DNA of 64,000 nucleotides from Caballeronia ptereochthonis. GTDB lineage: Bacteria > Pseudomonadota > Gammaproteobacteria > Burkholderiales > Burkholderiaceae. Made by a program: the position numbers and the translations under genes. Positions 18,267 through 27,277 of the stretch are shown piece by piece. Where the stretch lies: NCBI RefSeq assembly GCF_001545075.1, contig NZ_FCOB02000041.1, positions 1-64,000 on the forward strand, read 5' to 3'. Positions within the stretch are counted from its first letter, which is position 1, and every line of letters begins with the position of its first letter. The notes below the pieces were generated by a model. The model did no database searches. It had not been told where the DNA came from and saw only the letters and a list, made by a program, of their open reading frames with translations.

Positions 18267-18763
18267 ATGCGTAAGGGATTGATTCGTCGAGCGTACACCA
18301 CGAGCGTCACGGACAGTGACTAAACAAGAGATCGCCTAGTTGGCACGGGGTTTTGGGGAAAATTTACATCCCTGGCAACTTCAAAGGCAGCGATATTGAA
18401 AATAGTGCCGAGCAAGCGCGGGCCCGTTCGCTCGGGCGCTCCACTTGCCCACGGAACGAAGCCGCGCAATTGAGATGCCCGCATTTCAAATACTGCCCGC
18501 GGCTTCAGACTGATTATGGCTTCCGAGGAGTCTCTTTTTGTAACTCGCTTTTGCTGGGCAAACACATTATGGCCGCCCACGCTTGTCTGGCCATATCGCA
18601 CGCGTGGATGCGCAAGAGCCGTCCTCTGGCCCGATGGATACCGGCCGCCGATAACACGTGGCAATGTCGGTTGTACTCTGTTAGCAACCCGTGGATGCTC
18701 GACTGCATGGCCGGCGGCATTGGGTCGCGCAGCGACCGACGGAGCCAACAATCAATCTCGTTC
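18267..18763. other. no convincing gene
   Basis: About 500 bases upstream of the kinase gene. Long frames cross it in several phases but show no recognisable domain. The first 60 bases (AAAACTGCCAAAAAGTGTTG on the minus strand) are AT-richer and should hold the kinase promoter. The rest looks like debris attached to the integrase fragment. Confidence 0.4.
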
Positions 18764-19054
18764 ATGCAGCAGAAAACCCAGCGTCCGGTGCAATTCAAGA
18801 TCACCGAGCAGACACGGCATAGCGTCGCGGCCTGCATCTCGGCACGGGGACTGAAACCCGCCGATTACCTGTTTTCGAGTTGGTTGCGTTCATCGCCTCA
18901 TCTGTCGACCCGGCAGTACGCGCGCATTGTTCACCGGTGGGTCGCATCGATCGGACTCGACGACGCGGCATATGGGGACTCACACGATGCGTCGCACCAA
19001 AGCTTCTTTGGTCTATCGGCGAACGGAAAATCTGCGCGGAGTTCAACTCCTGCT
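18764..19054 (+). pseudogene. tyrosine recombinase, catalytic-domain fragment
   Basis: The plus strand reads QQKTQRPVQFKITEQTRHSV, then HLSTRQYARIVHRWVASIGL. After a shift near 18970 it reads YGTHTMRRTKASLVYRRTEN and RGVQLLL. This is the catalytic end of a tyrosine integrase; HTMRRTKAS is the HxLRHT-like box. The frame should go on GHT...Y, but homology stops at about 19054, right where the IS630 copy begins. So the recombinase was truncated by that IS, and its nucleophile Tyr is lost. Confidence 0.65.
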
Positions 19055-19065
19055 AATCGACTGCG

Positions 19066-19844
19066 TCATTGATTTGGCACCGAGCGGATCCGGCGCGAAG
19101 GATCGTCGTACTTCCACTTGATCGGCTTCGGATTTTTGTTGTGCTCGCGGATGTAATGCATGAGTTTGCGATCCCAATCTTTTACTGAAGTGAAGATGCC
19201 ACGGGCGATCACATCACGCTGGATGCGCGAGAACCAGTTCTCCACTTGGTTGAGCCACGACGAGTAGGTCGGGGTGAAGTGCAAGCTCACATTGCGATGC
19301 GCGTTGAGGAACGCGGCGACTCGCTCCGTCTTATGGCTACTCACGTTGTCGCAGATGACATGGATTTCTCTGCGTTTGGGCTGGCTAGCCACGACGTCGA
19401 TCAGGAAGGCCACGAACAGTTCGCTGGTGTGACGCGCCGCCGTTTTGCCCAATACCTCGCCGGTGGCGGCGTTGAACGCCGCGAACAGGCTGAGCGTGTC
19501 GTTGCGTGAGATTGACCCGCTCCAGTTGCTGCGGCTTGACTCCATGCTTGCGCCAGATGCGCTGCACGGTCGAGACTGACACGTCACCGAGTGCTGCTGC
19601 AAGCTTATAGCTGCTCCAGTGTGTCGAGCCGTCGGCGGGTTTGTGTTTGAGAGTACCAGCGCGCGATGAAGCGCGAGTCGCAACCCAGTGTGCGCATGAT
19701 GCTGTCGCGCGATTCGCCGTCCTCGAGCATCAGGATCGCCTTCGCGCGTCGTACGTCCGCCGCACGCATCGTTCGGCTGCGCGCCGCCGACAGCAGTTGC
19801 TCGCGTTCGGTCTCGGTCAGGTTCATTTTGCCCATGAACTGCAT
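19066..19844 (-). pseudogene. IS630-family transposase with internal deletion
   Basis: N-terminal part from 19844: MGKMNLTETEREQLLSAARS and SRFIARWYS (helix-turn-helix). A shifted piece follows (VSVSTVQRIWRKHGVKPQQL), then FNAATGEVLGKTAARHTSEL, VICDNVSSHKTERV and HFTPTYSSWLNQVENWFSRI to the stop. The second and third catalytic residues (Asp in ICDN, Glu in QVEN) remain. The block with the first Asp, normally VDEK between the KPQ helix and the GEVLG strand, is missing, and two frame changes are needed. Inactive. It lies between a truncated recombinase and an antitoxin-like gene. Confidence 0.75.
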
Positions 19845-19866
19845 CTGAACACACTTGGGTGCCAAT

Positions 19867-20454
19867 TCAATGATGCGATGCACTAGCCCCGCCGGCCGCG
19901 ATGCGCTTGCGCAACGCGGCCTTCTTGTCGGCCATCTCCTTCTGGACCTGGGCATGCGATACGTTTGGTCGCGGATCGTCCAACGACTCCTTGACCTGTT
20001 CACGGAACCACTTTTCATGGGCGGCCGCGTTCGAATGCGTTTGCTTCATGGCTTCCGCACGATCGGGTCGACTGGCCCGTTCGCGCGCGGTTTCGTCGGG
20101 GCGCCATGCCTCAAGCGAGAATCGCCCGTTCTCCACGCCGAGTTCGCGGATCACCTCGAGCGCCCTGATCGGGTTACGGAAGGCGCGCGGCCGCCGATTG
20201 TTGGAGGTGACCAGCACGGCGGTGCCGGCGGTGCGGGTTTCCAGCTCGATAAAGAAGTGGCCGCCGTCGGCCCGCAGGATGGCATTCAGGACACCACCGG
20301 CCTGGGCGGCGGCAGTGGCCTGGAAGTAACAGGACGTGGCTTCGGGAGCGTAATTCGCGGAATGCGCCGCGTGTAAGCGTCGCTGGAATATCGTCTGGTT
20401 TGGTTCGCGCCGCAGGCTCCCGGAGCGTTTTCCCCGGGTGCCGGTTCCGATCAT
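19867..20454 (-). CDS. plasmid-type protein with antitoxin-like C-terminus
   Basis: A 195-residue product (start at 20454; upstream extension rejected). The first two thirds contain an alpha/beta segment (SCYFQATAAAQAGGVLNAIL, FFIELETRTAGTAVLVTSNN) and RALEVIRELGVENGRFSLEA. The last 55 residues (AHEKWFREQVKESLDDPRPN, VSHAQVQKEMADKKAALRKR) resemble the short stability-determinant antitoxins that precede RelE/ParE-type toxins. In those operons the toxin gene follows at once; here the IS630 remnant begins instead, so any toxin was displaced. Assignment of the N-terminal part is unknown. Confidence 0.5.
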   Translation of the reverse strand: MIGTGTRGKRSGSLRREPNQTIFQRRLHAAHSANYAPEATSCYFQATAAAQAGGVLNAILRADGGHFFIELETRTAGTAVLVTSNNRRPRAFRNPIRALEVIRELGVENGRFSLEAWRPDETARERASRPDRAEAMKQTHSNAAAHEKWFREQVKESLDDPRPNVSHAQVQKEMADKKAALRKRIAAGGASASHH

Positions 20455-20511
20455 GACTTTTCGCCGTAAAGCCCGTTCCGCCGCTCGATCCAAACCGGCT
20501 CTTCGCGGCCG

Positions 20512-23226
20512 ATGCCGCTCACGCGCTACGACGCACATCATGCCCGTCATTGGCTCGGTCGCCCATGCGGGGATCTCGTGGGTTCATTCACTGTACTTGT
20601 GTCGCAAACCGTCGACGACGTGCTCGCACGCCTCGTCGCCGATGACCTTCGGCGTCGCGACGACGTGGAACTGTCGCACGAAGAAGTGCTGCCATGCGGC
20701 GAACTGTTTGCATGCATCGAGCGTCTGCCCCGCCATCCGGACCTGATCATTCTGGTCGGCTTCGCACCCGACATCGAGCGGCTTTCGGAGCAGCTGCTCG
20801 GTGCTTACGCGTCGCTCGGCGTGGCGCGCATCGTGATCGGCAGCGAGTTCGTCCACATGGACATTCGGCAGATCGACCTGCAGCAATTTATTGCGTCAGC
20901 CCGCGCGTTGCTCGTCAATGCACGCTCCGACGCCGCGCGCCGGGCGACCGAATTCAGGGCGATTGGCGACCCTTTGGCTCCGGCCGGACGGTTGCGACTC
21001 GTGGAATCGACGCAAGGCACCTCGATGCTGATGCGGGCGATGTCGTGGCTCGACGCCGTGCTGCGGCTGCATATCAAGCGCACCGCCGCGCCCGGCGCCG
21101 ACCTCCCCGGTTTGTCGGTGAGCCGTGCAACGATCGACAGCCTTCTGATCGACCTCTCGGGCGAGCCCGACACGGAAATCGCCGCCGCGCAGCTCGCCGA
21201 AGAAACTGCCCGCGAGGAATTGCTGCACGCCTGCGCGGATGGCGCTCCGCAGGTCGACGCGCTCGCCGATCTGTGTCGCGGCTTCGGGCTCACGTCGCTT
21301 GAAACGCGCGCGTTCCTGTTGTGCCTCGCTCCCGAGCTCGACGCCAAGTATCAGCGCATTTTTGGCTACATCAACGACGACCTGAGCCGGCGCAACGCGA
21401 GTCTCACGCTGATTGCGGCGGTACTCGGCAATCCCATCGAGGTGCGTGCGGCACTCGCGCGACCGTGGCGCCTGCTTCGCCTCGGCGCGATCAGTGCACC
21501 GAGCAAACCGCTGCCGCACGGCGACGATCCGCTTCGGGTCGCGCCGGCGCTGGTCGCATGGGCATTCGGCGCGCGCGCTGCGCTCATGCACGAGCACAGT
21601 CCGGACGCGGCGTTGCGTGACGCTCCCTGGCCCGGCGCGCATTGGCTCGCCCACGACACGGACACGGAGCGCATCGGGCAAGTGCGCGCATGGTTCGAGA
21701 ACGACCGCGAACGGATCGGGCCTCCGCGCCGTCTCGTGCTGGCGGGCAGCGATCCTTCCCTGTGGCGCGCGGTGCTCGAACAGGTCGCCGGCGCACGCAG
21801 GCTGAGACTGTTGCGCATCGAACTGCGAATGCTTGCCGTCGCGAATGACACGTCCGAGATGCAAGACACCAGCTCGACACTCGATGGTCGCATCGCACGC
21901 ATCGTCTGGGCGGCGTCGCTGGCCGACGCCGTTTCGGTGATCGACGAAGGCGATGCCGAAACGCACGACACGCGCGCAGTGTTCGCCCGGCTCTGCGACG
22001 CGCTTGCGGAAGTTGCGGGGCCGGCCGTGCTGATCGTGCACCGGGTCGCGGACATCGGCGGCATGCTGCGGTTGTCGGCTACGCAGGTGCTGGAGTGGGG
22101 ACCAGTCTCGGCAGCGTCCCGTCAGGCGGCGCTGCAGGGTGCGGCAGGGCACGCGGGAATCCGGCTTGCGGGCGCCGAAGTGGCGCAGCTCGCGGCGGCA
22201 TTTCCACTGAGCATCGACGAATACGAGAAAGCGGCGCGTGTCGCCGCGGCGCGCGGTGCGCGCGAGGCCCCGTCCAGTGAGCGTGCCGCATGCGTGGCGG
22301 ACGCATGCCGGGAGGTCGCGAGTCCCAGTCTGCCGCGCTTCGCGACCAGACTCGAGAGCGGCTATGGCCTGTCCGAGGTGGTGCTGCCGGAAGAGCGGCA
22401 CAGGCAACTGACGGAGATCGTCGCGCAGGTCCGGCATGCGCCCAAGGTGTATTCGCAGTGGGGCTTTGGGGCGCAGCTTCCCTATGGGAAAGGCGTGGCC
22501 GCGCTGTTCAGCGGTCCGAGCGGGACCGGCAAAACCATGGCGGCGGGCGCGATCGGCGCGGCACTTCGCTGTCCCGTTTTTGCCGTGGACCTGGCGCGCG
22601 TGGTCAGCAAGTTCATCGGCGAGACCGAGAAACATCTGGATGCCGTGTTCGCCGAGGCCGAGAAAGCCCATGCCGTATTGCTCTTCGACGAGGCCGATGC
22701 ACTCTTCACCCGACGCGCCGAAGTCAAGGACGCACACGACCGATACGCCAATCTCGAGACCGCTTTCCTGCTGCAGCGGCTGGAAGCGTTCAGCGGCCTC
22801 GCGATCCTGACCACCAATCTCGCTCAGAATCTCGACCGCGCGTTCCTGCGGCGGCTCAGGTTCATCGTCGAGTTCCCGTTGCCGGACGCGACGGCGCGCG
22901 AACAGATCTGGCGTCAATGCCTGTGCGAGCCAGCGCCGTTGCATCCGGACGTTCAATTTGGCTTTCTCGCACGCCGGATCGAGCTCAGCGGCGGCAGCAT
23001 CCGGCAGATCACGTTGCGCGCGGCGTTTGCGGCAGCGGCCGAACCGGCGGAGAAGATCGCCATGCGGCACCTCGTCGGCGCGACGCGCGCCGAACTGCTC
23101 AAGCTCGGCATGCCTGGGCTCGAGCGCGAGTTCGCCGAACACCTGCGACGCGCGGATGCCGCGCGCGCGGTGCGGCAGCGAGCGCCCGAGACGCAGCCCG
23201 GTCTGACGGAAGCCAGCGAATCATGA
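20512..23226 (+). CDS. eCIS AAA+ ATPase (Afp15/Pvc15-like)
   Basis: A 904-residue ATPase that opens the injection-system operon. The C-terminal third is a classical AAA+ module: Walker A FSGPSGTGKT (about residue 667), Walker B AVLLFDEADALF (about 721), sensor LTTNLAQNLD and arginine-finger region RAFLRRLRFIVEFPLP. The N-terminal 600 residues are alpha-helical, with a degenerate second ATPase-like domain, as in eCIS ATPases. In Afp and PVC this protein is required for particle assembly or stability. The stop overlaps the next start (ATGA). The 20512 start lacks a good ribosome site, so the first residues are uncertain. Confidence 0.88.
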   Translation: MPLTRYDAHHARHWLGRPCGDLVGSFTVLVSQTVDDVLARLVADDLRRRDDVELSHEEVLPCGELFACIERLPRHPDLIILVGFAPDIERLSEQLLGAYASLGVARIVIGSEFVHMDIRQIDLQQFIASARALLVNARSDAARRATEFRAIGDPLAPAGRLRLVESTQGTSMLMRAMSWLDAVLRLHIKRTAAPGADLPGLSVSRATIDSLLIDLSGEPDTEIAAAQLAEETAREELLHACADGAPQVDALADLCRGFGLTSLETRAFLLCLAPELDAKYQRIFGYINDDLSRRNASLTLIAAVLGNPIEVRAALARPWRLLRLGAISAPSKPLPHGDDPLRVAPALVAWAFGARAALMHEHSPDAALRDAPWPGAHWLAHDTDTERIGQVRAWFENDRERIGPPRRLVLAGSDPSLWRAVLEQVAGARRLRLLRIELRMLAVANDTSEMQDTSSTLDGRIARIVWAASLADAVSVIDEGDAETHDTRAVFARLCDALAEVAGPAVLIVHRVADIGGMLRLSATQVLEWGPVSAASRQAALQGAAGHAGIRLAGAEVAQLAAAFPLSIDEYEKAARVAAARGAREAPSSERAACVADACREVASPSLPRFATRLESGYGLSEVVLPEERHRQLTEIVAQVRHAPKVYSQWGFGAQLPYGKGVAALFSGPSGTGKTMAAGAIGAALRCPVFAVDLARVVSKFIGETEKHLDAVFAEAEKAHAVLLFDEADALFTRRAEVKDAHDRYANLETAFLLQRLEAFSGLAILTTNLAQNLDRAFLRRLRFIVEFPLPDATAREQIWRQCLCEPAPLHPDVQFGFLARRIELSGGSIRQITLRAAFAAAAEPAEKIAMRHLVGATRAELLKLGMPGLEREFAEHLRRADAARAVRQRAPETQPGLTEASES

Positions 23227-23795
23227 GCGCGCGCGCGATCTATCTCGTCACCAACGCCATCGAGGCCCGTCTGAAGACGGCTCTCTCCGCCGCCGGACGT
23301 CCGGGCGACACGACCTTCGTCGGGCCGCTGGACGACCCTTCCGCCAGCAATGCCGCGCTTGTGCTCTTTCTCTATCGCGTGACGACGAGCGACAGCCTGC
23401 GCAACACCGAGCATCGCTTGGCCGGAGTGAATCTGGGCGACCCGGAGCAGGTATTCCTCGACGCGCTGCCGCTCGACCTGCACTACATGATCACCGTCGG
23501 CCCGCGCGACAAGGCAGGCGAGTCGGAGTCGCTGCGCCTGCTCGGCTTCGCGCTCCAGGCGCTCAATGACGCGCAGTCGCTGACAGGCTCGCAGGTGGAG
23601 GGAGAGGTCGTGCGCGTGTCGGTCGTGTCTGCCGGCAGCGACGAACTGAGTCACGTGTGGGCGTTGTTTCCGACCGTCAACTACCGGACGTCGGTGTTGT
23701 ACATGGCTTCTCCGGTCTGGATCGATCCCGCGGCCGCGGCCGCCGCCTCGCCCGGCGTGGCCGTCCAGGACGTCGCGTCCGGGCAATTGAACTAG
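23223..23795 (+). CDS. DUF4255 (Pvc16) family tail-cap/terminator protein
   Basis: A 190-residue protein starting MSARAIYLVTNAIEARLKTA and containing NAALVLFLYRVTTSDSLRN, LDLHYMITVGPRDKAGESES and LLGFALQALNDAQSLTGSQV, the DUF4255 pattern found in nearly every eCIS. By analogy with Afp16/Pvc16 it caps the distal end of the tube and sheath and sets final length. The start at 23223 overlaps the ATPase stop by four bases. It ends with an Ala-rich tail. Confidence 0.88.
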   Translation: MSARAIYLVTNAIEARLKTALSAAGRPGDTTFVGPLDDPSASNAALVLFLYRVTTSDSLRNTEHRLAGVNLGDPEQVFLDALPLDLHYMITVGPRDKAGESESLRLLGFALQALNDAQSLTGSQVEGEVVRVSVVSAGSDELSHVWALFPTVNYRTSVLYMASPVWIDPAAAAAASPGVAVQDVASGQLN

Positions 23796-23804
23796 GAGCG
23801 CGAC

Positions 23805-24524
23805 ATGAGCGATCCGGCGTCGACGGTTACGACCCCACTGCGGCGCGTGGGGCTCGTGGGCATCGAGCTCATCGACCCGGTGACGCTCACGCGGGTCACG
23901 CAAGGCGTGCGGGTGAGCGCGCAGGGCCTGGCGAATCCGCCGGTGCTGAGCTACAGCGGCTGCTTCGTCTGGTTCAAGGAAGACGGCGATAGCTGGCCCG
24001 AGAGCATCAGCGTCGATGTCGGCAAGCTGCCGTACGAGCCGGTCGCCGGAACGATCGCGCCGCCCGCGCGTCCCGTCGATCTCGACGACGCACCCGTGAG
24101 TGCGCGGCTTGCGCGCGTAACGCTCTGCCCGTCGGTGGCCTATCCGTTCCCGGATGGCGTGCTGGGCCTGCGCGGACGCTTGCATGAAACCGCGGACCGC
24201 GCATCGCCGCCGGTCGCGGGCGCGCGCATCTGGCTGCGTTGGGGGAGCGCACCGGACGACGCGTCCGGCCGGATAGACAGTCCGGTGCGAAGCACGACGA
24301 CGGAGTCGGGTGCGTTCGCCGTGTTCCTGCGCCCGCCGGTCGCGCTGATGCCGGAGGCCGCGAACGGCCGCGTCTCGCTGCAACTCGCCGTCTTGCCGGC
24401 GGGCGAGACCATGCCGCGCACGAAGCAGATCGAGGCGATGGACGGCGCCATGAATGTCGTGCCCGATCCGTCCGACCTGGCCGCGGTGTTTCCGCTGGAC
24501 GAGATGGCGCAGGAGCCGTCGTAA
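23805..24524 (+). CDS. eCIS accessory protein with Ig-like/carboxypeptidase-regulatory-like fold
   Basis: A 239-residue protein starting 9 bases after the DUF4255 gene with ribosome site AGGAG. Content looks all-beta: LRRVGLVGIELIDPVTLTRV near the start, LRGRLHETADRASPPVAGAR and VRSTTTESGAFAVFLRPPVA in the middle. The latter has the G-x-F strand pattern of carboxypeptidase-regulatory-like domains. It occupies the slot between the cap gene and the sheath gene, where many eCIS clusters carry a poorly known small protein. A structural or chaperone role in capping is an inference. Confidence 0.7.
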   Translation: MSDPASTVTTPLRRVGLVGIELIDPVTLTRVTQGVRVSAQGLANPPVLSYSGCFVWFKEDGDSWPESISVDVGKLPYEPVAGTIAPPARPVDLDDAPVSARLARVTLCPSVAYPFPDGVLGLRGRLHETADRASPPVAGARIWLRWGSAPDDASGRIDSPVRSTTTESGAFAVFLRPPVALMPEAANGRVSLQLAVLPAGETMPRTKQIEAMDGAMNVVPDPSDLAAVFPLDEMAQEPS

Positions 24525-24579
24525 CGGTGACGGGGGGCTCGCAAGCCGCCGGTCGGGTCAGCCAACAGGGAGCGTCGAG

Positions 24580-26127
24580 ATGGCCGAATATTTGTCTCCA
24601 GGTGTGTATATCGAAGAGATCGAGCGAGGTCCCAAGCCGATCGAAGGTGTATCGACCAGCACGGCCGCCTTTCTCGGCCGGACCGAACGCGGCACCACAC
24701 AGCCGCAGCTCGTGACCAGCTTCAACCGCTACAAGCAGTTGTTCGGCAACGTCTTCGAGACGGGCGAATTCCTGCCGCAGGCGGTCAGCACGTTCTTCGA
24801 CAACGGCGGCGTGCGCTGCTATATCTGCCGCATCGTCGGCCAGAACGCGTCCGTGGGATCACTCGATCTCGGCGACCTGCGCGTCAGTGCGAACGGTCCC
24901 GGCGCCTGGTCGGCGCGCGTGTACGTCAAGATCGATGCATCGAGCACGAAGACCATGGTCAACGGCGCGCTCACACCGGTCGGCATCAAGCTGCAGATTG
25001 CGTACTGGAGCGTGAAGCCGGAAAAGGAAGAAGATCCGTTCGGCACCGACCCGCTCGTCTACCCGCCGACGCAGGTGGAGCAGTTCGACGATCTGGTGCT
25101 CGACAACGCGCGCTCGCCCAACTATTTCCTCAAACGCGTGCCGAACAACTCGGGGCTGATCACGCTCGGTACGAAGGATGATCTGCAAGGCAAGCCGCCC
25201 CAGCCGCCGAACCTTCCGGCGACCGGATTGCTGAGCGCAGGGGCCGACGGCGATGCCGTGACCTCGGCGGACTACAACCTCGTGGTGGCGGATCCGTCCA
25301 AGCGCATGGGACTGCAGGCGCTGCTGCTCGATCAGTATCGCGACGTCGCGCTCGTCTATGCGCCTAACGCCGACGACGCACTGATCACGACCATCACCGC
25401 GCATTGCGAGCGGCAGCGCTTTCGCTTCGCGGTCTTCGACTCGCCGTCGGGAATCAGCGACGCGAGCAATCTCGATCCGCGCTCGAAGAACCACGACACG
25501 AGCTACGGGGCTTTCTACTATCCGTGGATCGCGATAGCCGACCCGCAGAGCGGCGCACCGCTGCGGATGCCGCCGGGCGGCGCGGTGCTCGGCATCTATG
25601 CGCGCTCAGACAACCAGCGCGGCGTGTTCAAGGCCCCGGCCAACGAAATCGTCAACGACGCGACCGATCTGGAGTACTACATCGACGGCGGCATTCAGGA
25701 CGTGCTCAACCCGAGAGGCGTGAACGTGATCAGGCAGTTTCCCGGGCGCGGCATACGCGTCTGGGGCGCACGCACGCTGTCGTCCGACGCGTTGTGGAAG
25801 TACGTGCCGGTGCGCAGACTCTTCATCTTCCTGGAGCATTCGATTTTCGACGGCACGCAGTGGGTCGTCTTCGAGCCCAACGACGAGCGCCTGTGGGCGC
25901 GCGTGAAGGACAGCATCCGCGTGTTCCTGCGCGGGCAGTGGCGCGATGGCGCGTTGATGGGCACGACCGAAGCCGAGGCGTTCTCGATCGCCTGCGACCG
26001 CACCACCATGACCGACGACGACATCCTGAACGGCAAGCTCATCTGCGAGATCGGCGTCGCGCCGGTGCGTCCGGCGGAGTTCGTGATCTTTCGCATCTTC
26101 CAGATGACCGTCGAGGCGAAAACCTGA
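24580..26127 (+). CDS. contractile tail sheath protein
   Basis: A 515-residue sheath subunit. The start MAEYLSPGVYIEEIERGPKP is the diagnostic N-terminus of phage and eCIS sheaths. FSTSTAAFLGR-like (VSTSTAAFLGRTERG) and FFDNGGVRCYICRI follow; the C-terminal domain contains YIDGGIQDVLNPRGVNVIRQ, GIRVWGARTLSSDALWKYVP and the terminal strand EFVIFRIFQMTVEAKT. AGGGAG lies before the ATG; the longer open frame upstream to 24454 is not used. Only one sheath gene is present, unlike Afp/PVC, which have three. The sheath contracts to drive the tube through the target membrane. Confidence 0.95.
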   Translation: MAEYLSPGVYIEEIERGPKPIEGVSTSTAAFLGRTERGTTQPQLVTSFNRYKQLFGNVFETGEFLPQAVSTFFDNGGVRCYICRIVGQNASVGSLDLGDLRVSANGPGAWSARVYVKIDASSTKTMVNGALTPVGIKLQIAYWSVKPEKEEDPFGTDPLVYPPTQVEQFDDLVLDNARSPNYFLKRVPNNSGLITLGTKDDLQGKPPQPPNLPATGLLSAGADGDAVTSADYNLVVADPSKRMGLQALLLDQYRDVALVYAPNADDALITTITAHCERQRFRFAVFDSPSGISDASNLDPRSKNHDTSYGAFYYPWIAIADPQSGAPLRMPPGGAVLGIYARSDNQRGVFKAPANEIVNDATDLEYYIDGGIQDVLNPRGVNVIRQFPGRGIRVWGARTLSSDALWKYVPVRRLFIFLEHSIFDGTQWVVFEPNDERLWARVKDSIRVFLRGQWRDGALMGTTEAEAFSIACDRTTMTDDDILNGKLICEIGVAPVRPAEFVIFRIFQMTVEAKT

Positions 26128-26163
26128 TCTTCGCACTGATCCGCGGGCAAGGAGCACACCGAA

Positions 26164-26604
26164 ATGGCACGCAAAGACCCTTTACGCAATTTCCGCTTCC
26201 GGCTGGAGATCGACGGCATCCAGCAGGCCGGCTTCAGCGAGGTGACCGTCGCCGACACGACGACCGATGCGATCGACTATCGCGAAGGCAACGAGCCGCC
26301 GCACTTTCGCAAGCTCTCGGGACTGACCAAGTATGCGAACGTCACGCTCAAATGGGGCGTGACGGATTCGACAGAACTCTACAAATGGCATGCCGACACC
26401 GTCACGCAAGGCAGCGCCGGCACGAACATCCGCAAGAAGGTCACCGTGGTCGTGATCGACGAGGGTGGCAGCGACAAGGCCCGCTTCGTCATCGCTCAGG
26501 CGTGGCCGATCAAGTACACGCCCGGCGCGCTGACCGGCAAGGGCAACGACGTGATGATCGAAACACTCGAGCTGGCCAACGAGGGCATCGAGCGCGTTGC
26601 CTGA
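26164..26604 (+). CDS. inner tube protein 1 (gp19/Hcp-like)
   Basis: A 146-residue tail-tube subunit of the T4 gp19-like family: RNFRFRLEIDGIQQAGFSEV, YREGNEPPHFRKLSGLTKYA and NVTLKWGVTDSTELYKWH. It sits directly after the sheath gene, as in phage tails and eCIS. Hexamer rings of this protein stack to form the rigid tube through which cargo is carried. By order and length it corresponds to Afp1/Pvc1. Confidence 0.93.
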   Translation: MARKDPLRNFRFRLEIDGIQQAGFSEVTVADTTTDAIDYREGNEPPHFRKLSGLTKYANVTLKWGVTDSTELYKWHADTVTQGSAGTNIRKKVTVVVIDEGGSDKARFVIAQAWPIKYTPGALTGKGNDVMIETLELANEGIERVA

Positions 26605-26659
26605 CGGGCGACCACGTGCCCGGCCCGGGAATGGCGGCGTGCATCGGAGGAGAACGAAC

Positions 26660-27061
26660 ATGAATCAGGCATTGCCGGCGCGTTTTCTCACGGAGTCCGA
26701 GTTCGTGCTGCCGCGCGGCTACATCGATGCGGCGGGCGTGCTGCATCGGCACGGTGCGATGCGGCTCGCCACGGCGGGCGACGAGATCCTGCCGCTACGC
26801 GATCCGCGCGTGCAGCAGAACGCGGCGTATCTCGCAGTAATCGTGTTGTCGCGCGTGATCGTGCGGCTCGGGTCCATGCAGGATATCGACGTGAAGGTGA
26901 TCGAAGGACTGTTCGCGGCGGATTTCGATTATCTGCAGCGCCTCTACGAACGTTTCAACGCGGGTGAGGAAGAGAGCGCGCCGCGCGAGCGCGACGACGT
27001 TGCGGACGACGACGCGGGATCGGCACTCAGGCAGGAGAGGCGCGCGCTGGGGGAGGTTTGA
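26660..27061 (+). CDS. phage tail assembly-like small protein
   Basis: A 133-residue protein with a strong ribosome site (GGAGGAGAA) before ATG 26660. It reads FVLPRGYIDAAGVLHRHGAM, then LPLRDPRVQQNAAYLAVIVL and ADFDYLQRLYERFN, ending in an acidic/Arg-rich tail. The pattern of a short beta hairpin, an invariant D-P-R and a helical end is seen in small tail-assembly-chaperone-like proteins between the two tube genes of many eCIS. Role in tube assembly is inferred from position. Confidence 0.75.
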   Translation: MNQALPARFLTESEFVLPRGYIDAAGVLHRHGAMRLATAGDEILPLRDPRVQQNAAYLAVIVLSRVIVRLGSMQDIDVKVIEGLFAADFDYLQRLYERFNAGEEESAPRERDDVADDDAGSALRQERRALGEV

Positions 27062-27249
27062 AGGTCTATCCGAGTGAGCGTCTTTACGAGGAGATGGCCT
27101 TCATCGCCATGCATTTTCACTGGGGGCGCGCCGAGCTGATGTCGCTCGATCATCTCGAGCGGCGGCGCTGGTGCGAGGAGATTTCGGCGCAAAACCGGCG
27201 GCTGGACGAAGCGGCGATAAATGCGCCAGACAATCCGTTCGACGTGTAG
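27058..27249 (+). CDS. DUF6760-like small eCIS protein
   Basis: A 63-residue protein: YPSERLYEEMAFIAMHFHWG, then LMSLDHLERRRWCEEI. This LYEE-A-x-H-x-HW and L-x-HxERRRW arrangement is typical of the DUF6760 proteins of eCIS loci and some phage tails. The start is TTG overlapping the previous stop (TTGA), directly behind a GGGGGAGG ribosome site, so it is translationally coupled. The exact function is unknown; a tail-assembly chaperone role is likely. Confidence 0.75.
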   Translation: MKVYPSERLYEEMAFIAMHFHWGRAELMSLDHLERRRWCEEISAQNRRLDEAAINAPDNPFDV

Positions 27250-27277
27250 CCGGACGGATTCGACGGGAGCGCGAGGG

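Noticed and set aside
20896..23142. 748-codon open frame opposite the AAA+ ATPase gene
   Set aside because: It is the antisense shadow of a GC-rich gene: Arg/His-rich composition, no domain, and complete overlap with a gene having clear Walker motifs.
24454..24579. N-terminal extension of the sheath frame
   Set aside because: The canonical sheath start MAEYLSPGVYIEEIE is at 24580 with its own ribosome site; the extension overlaps the preceding gene and has no sheath similarity.
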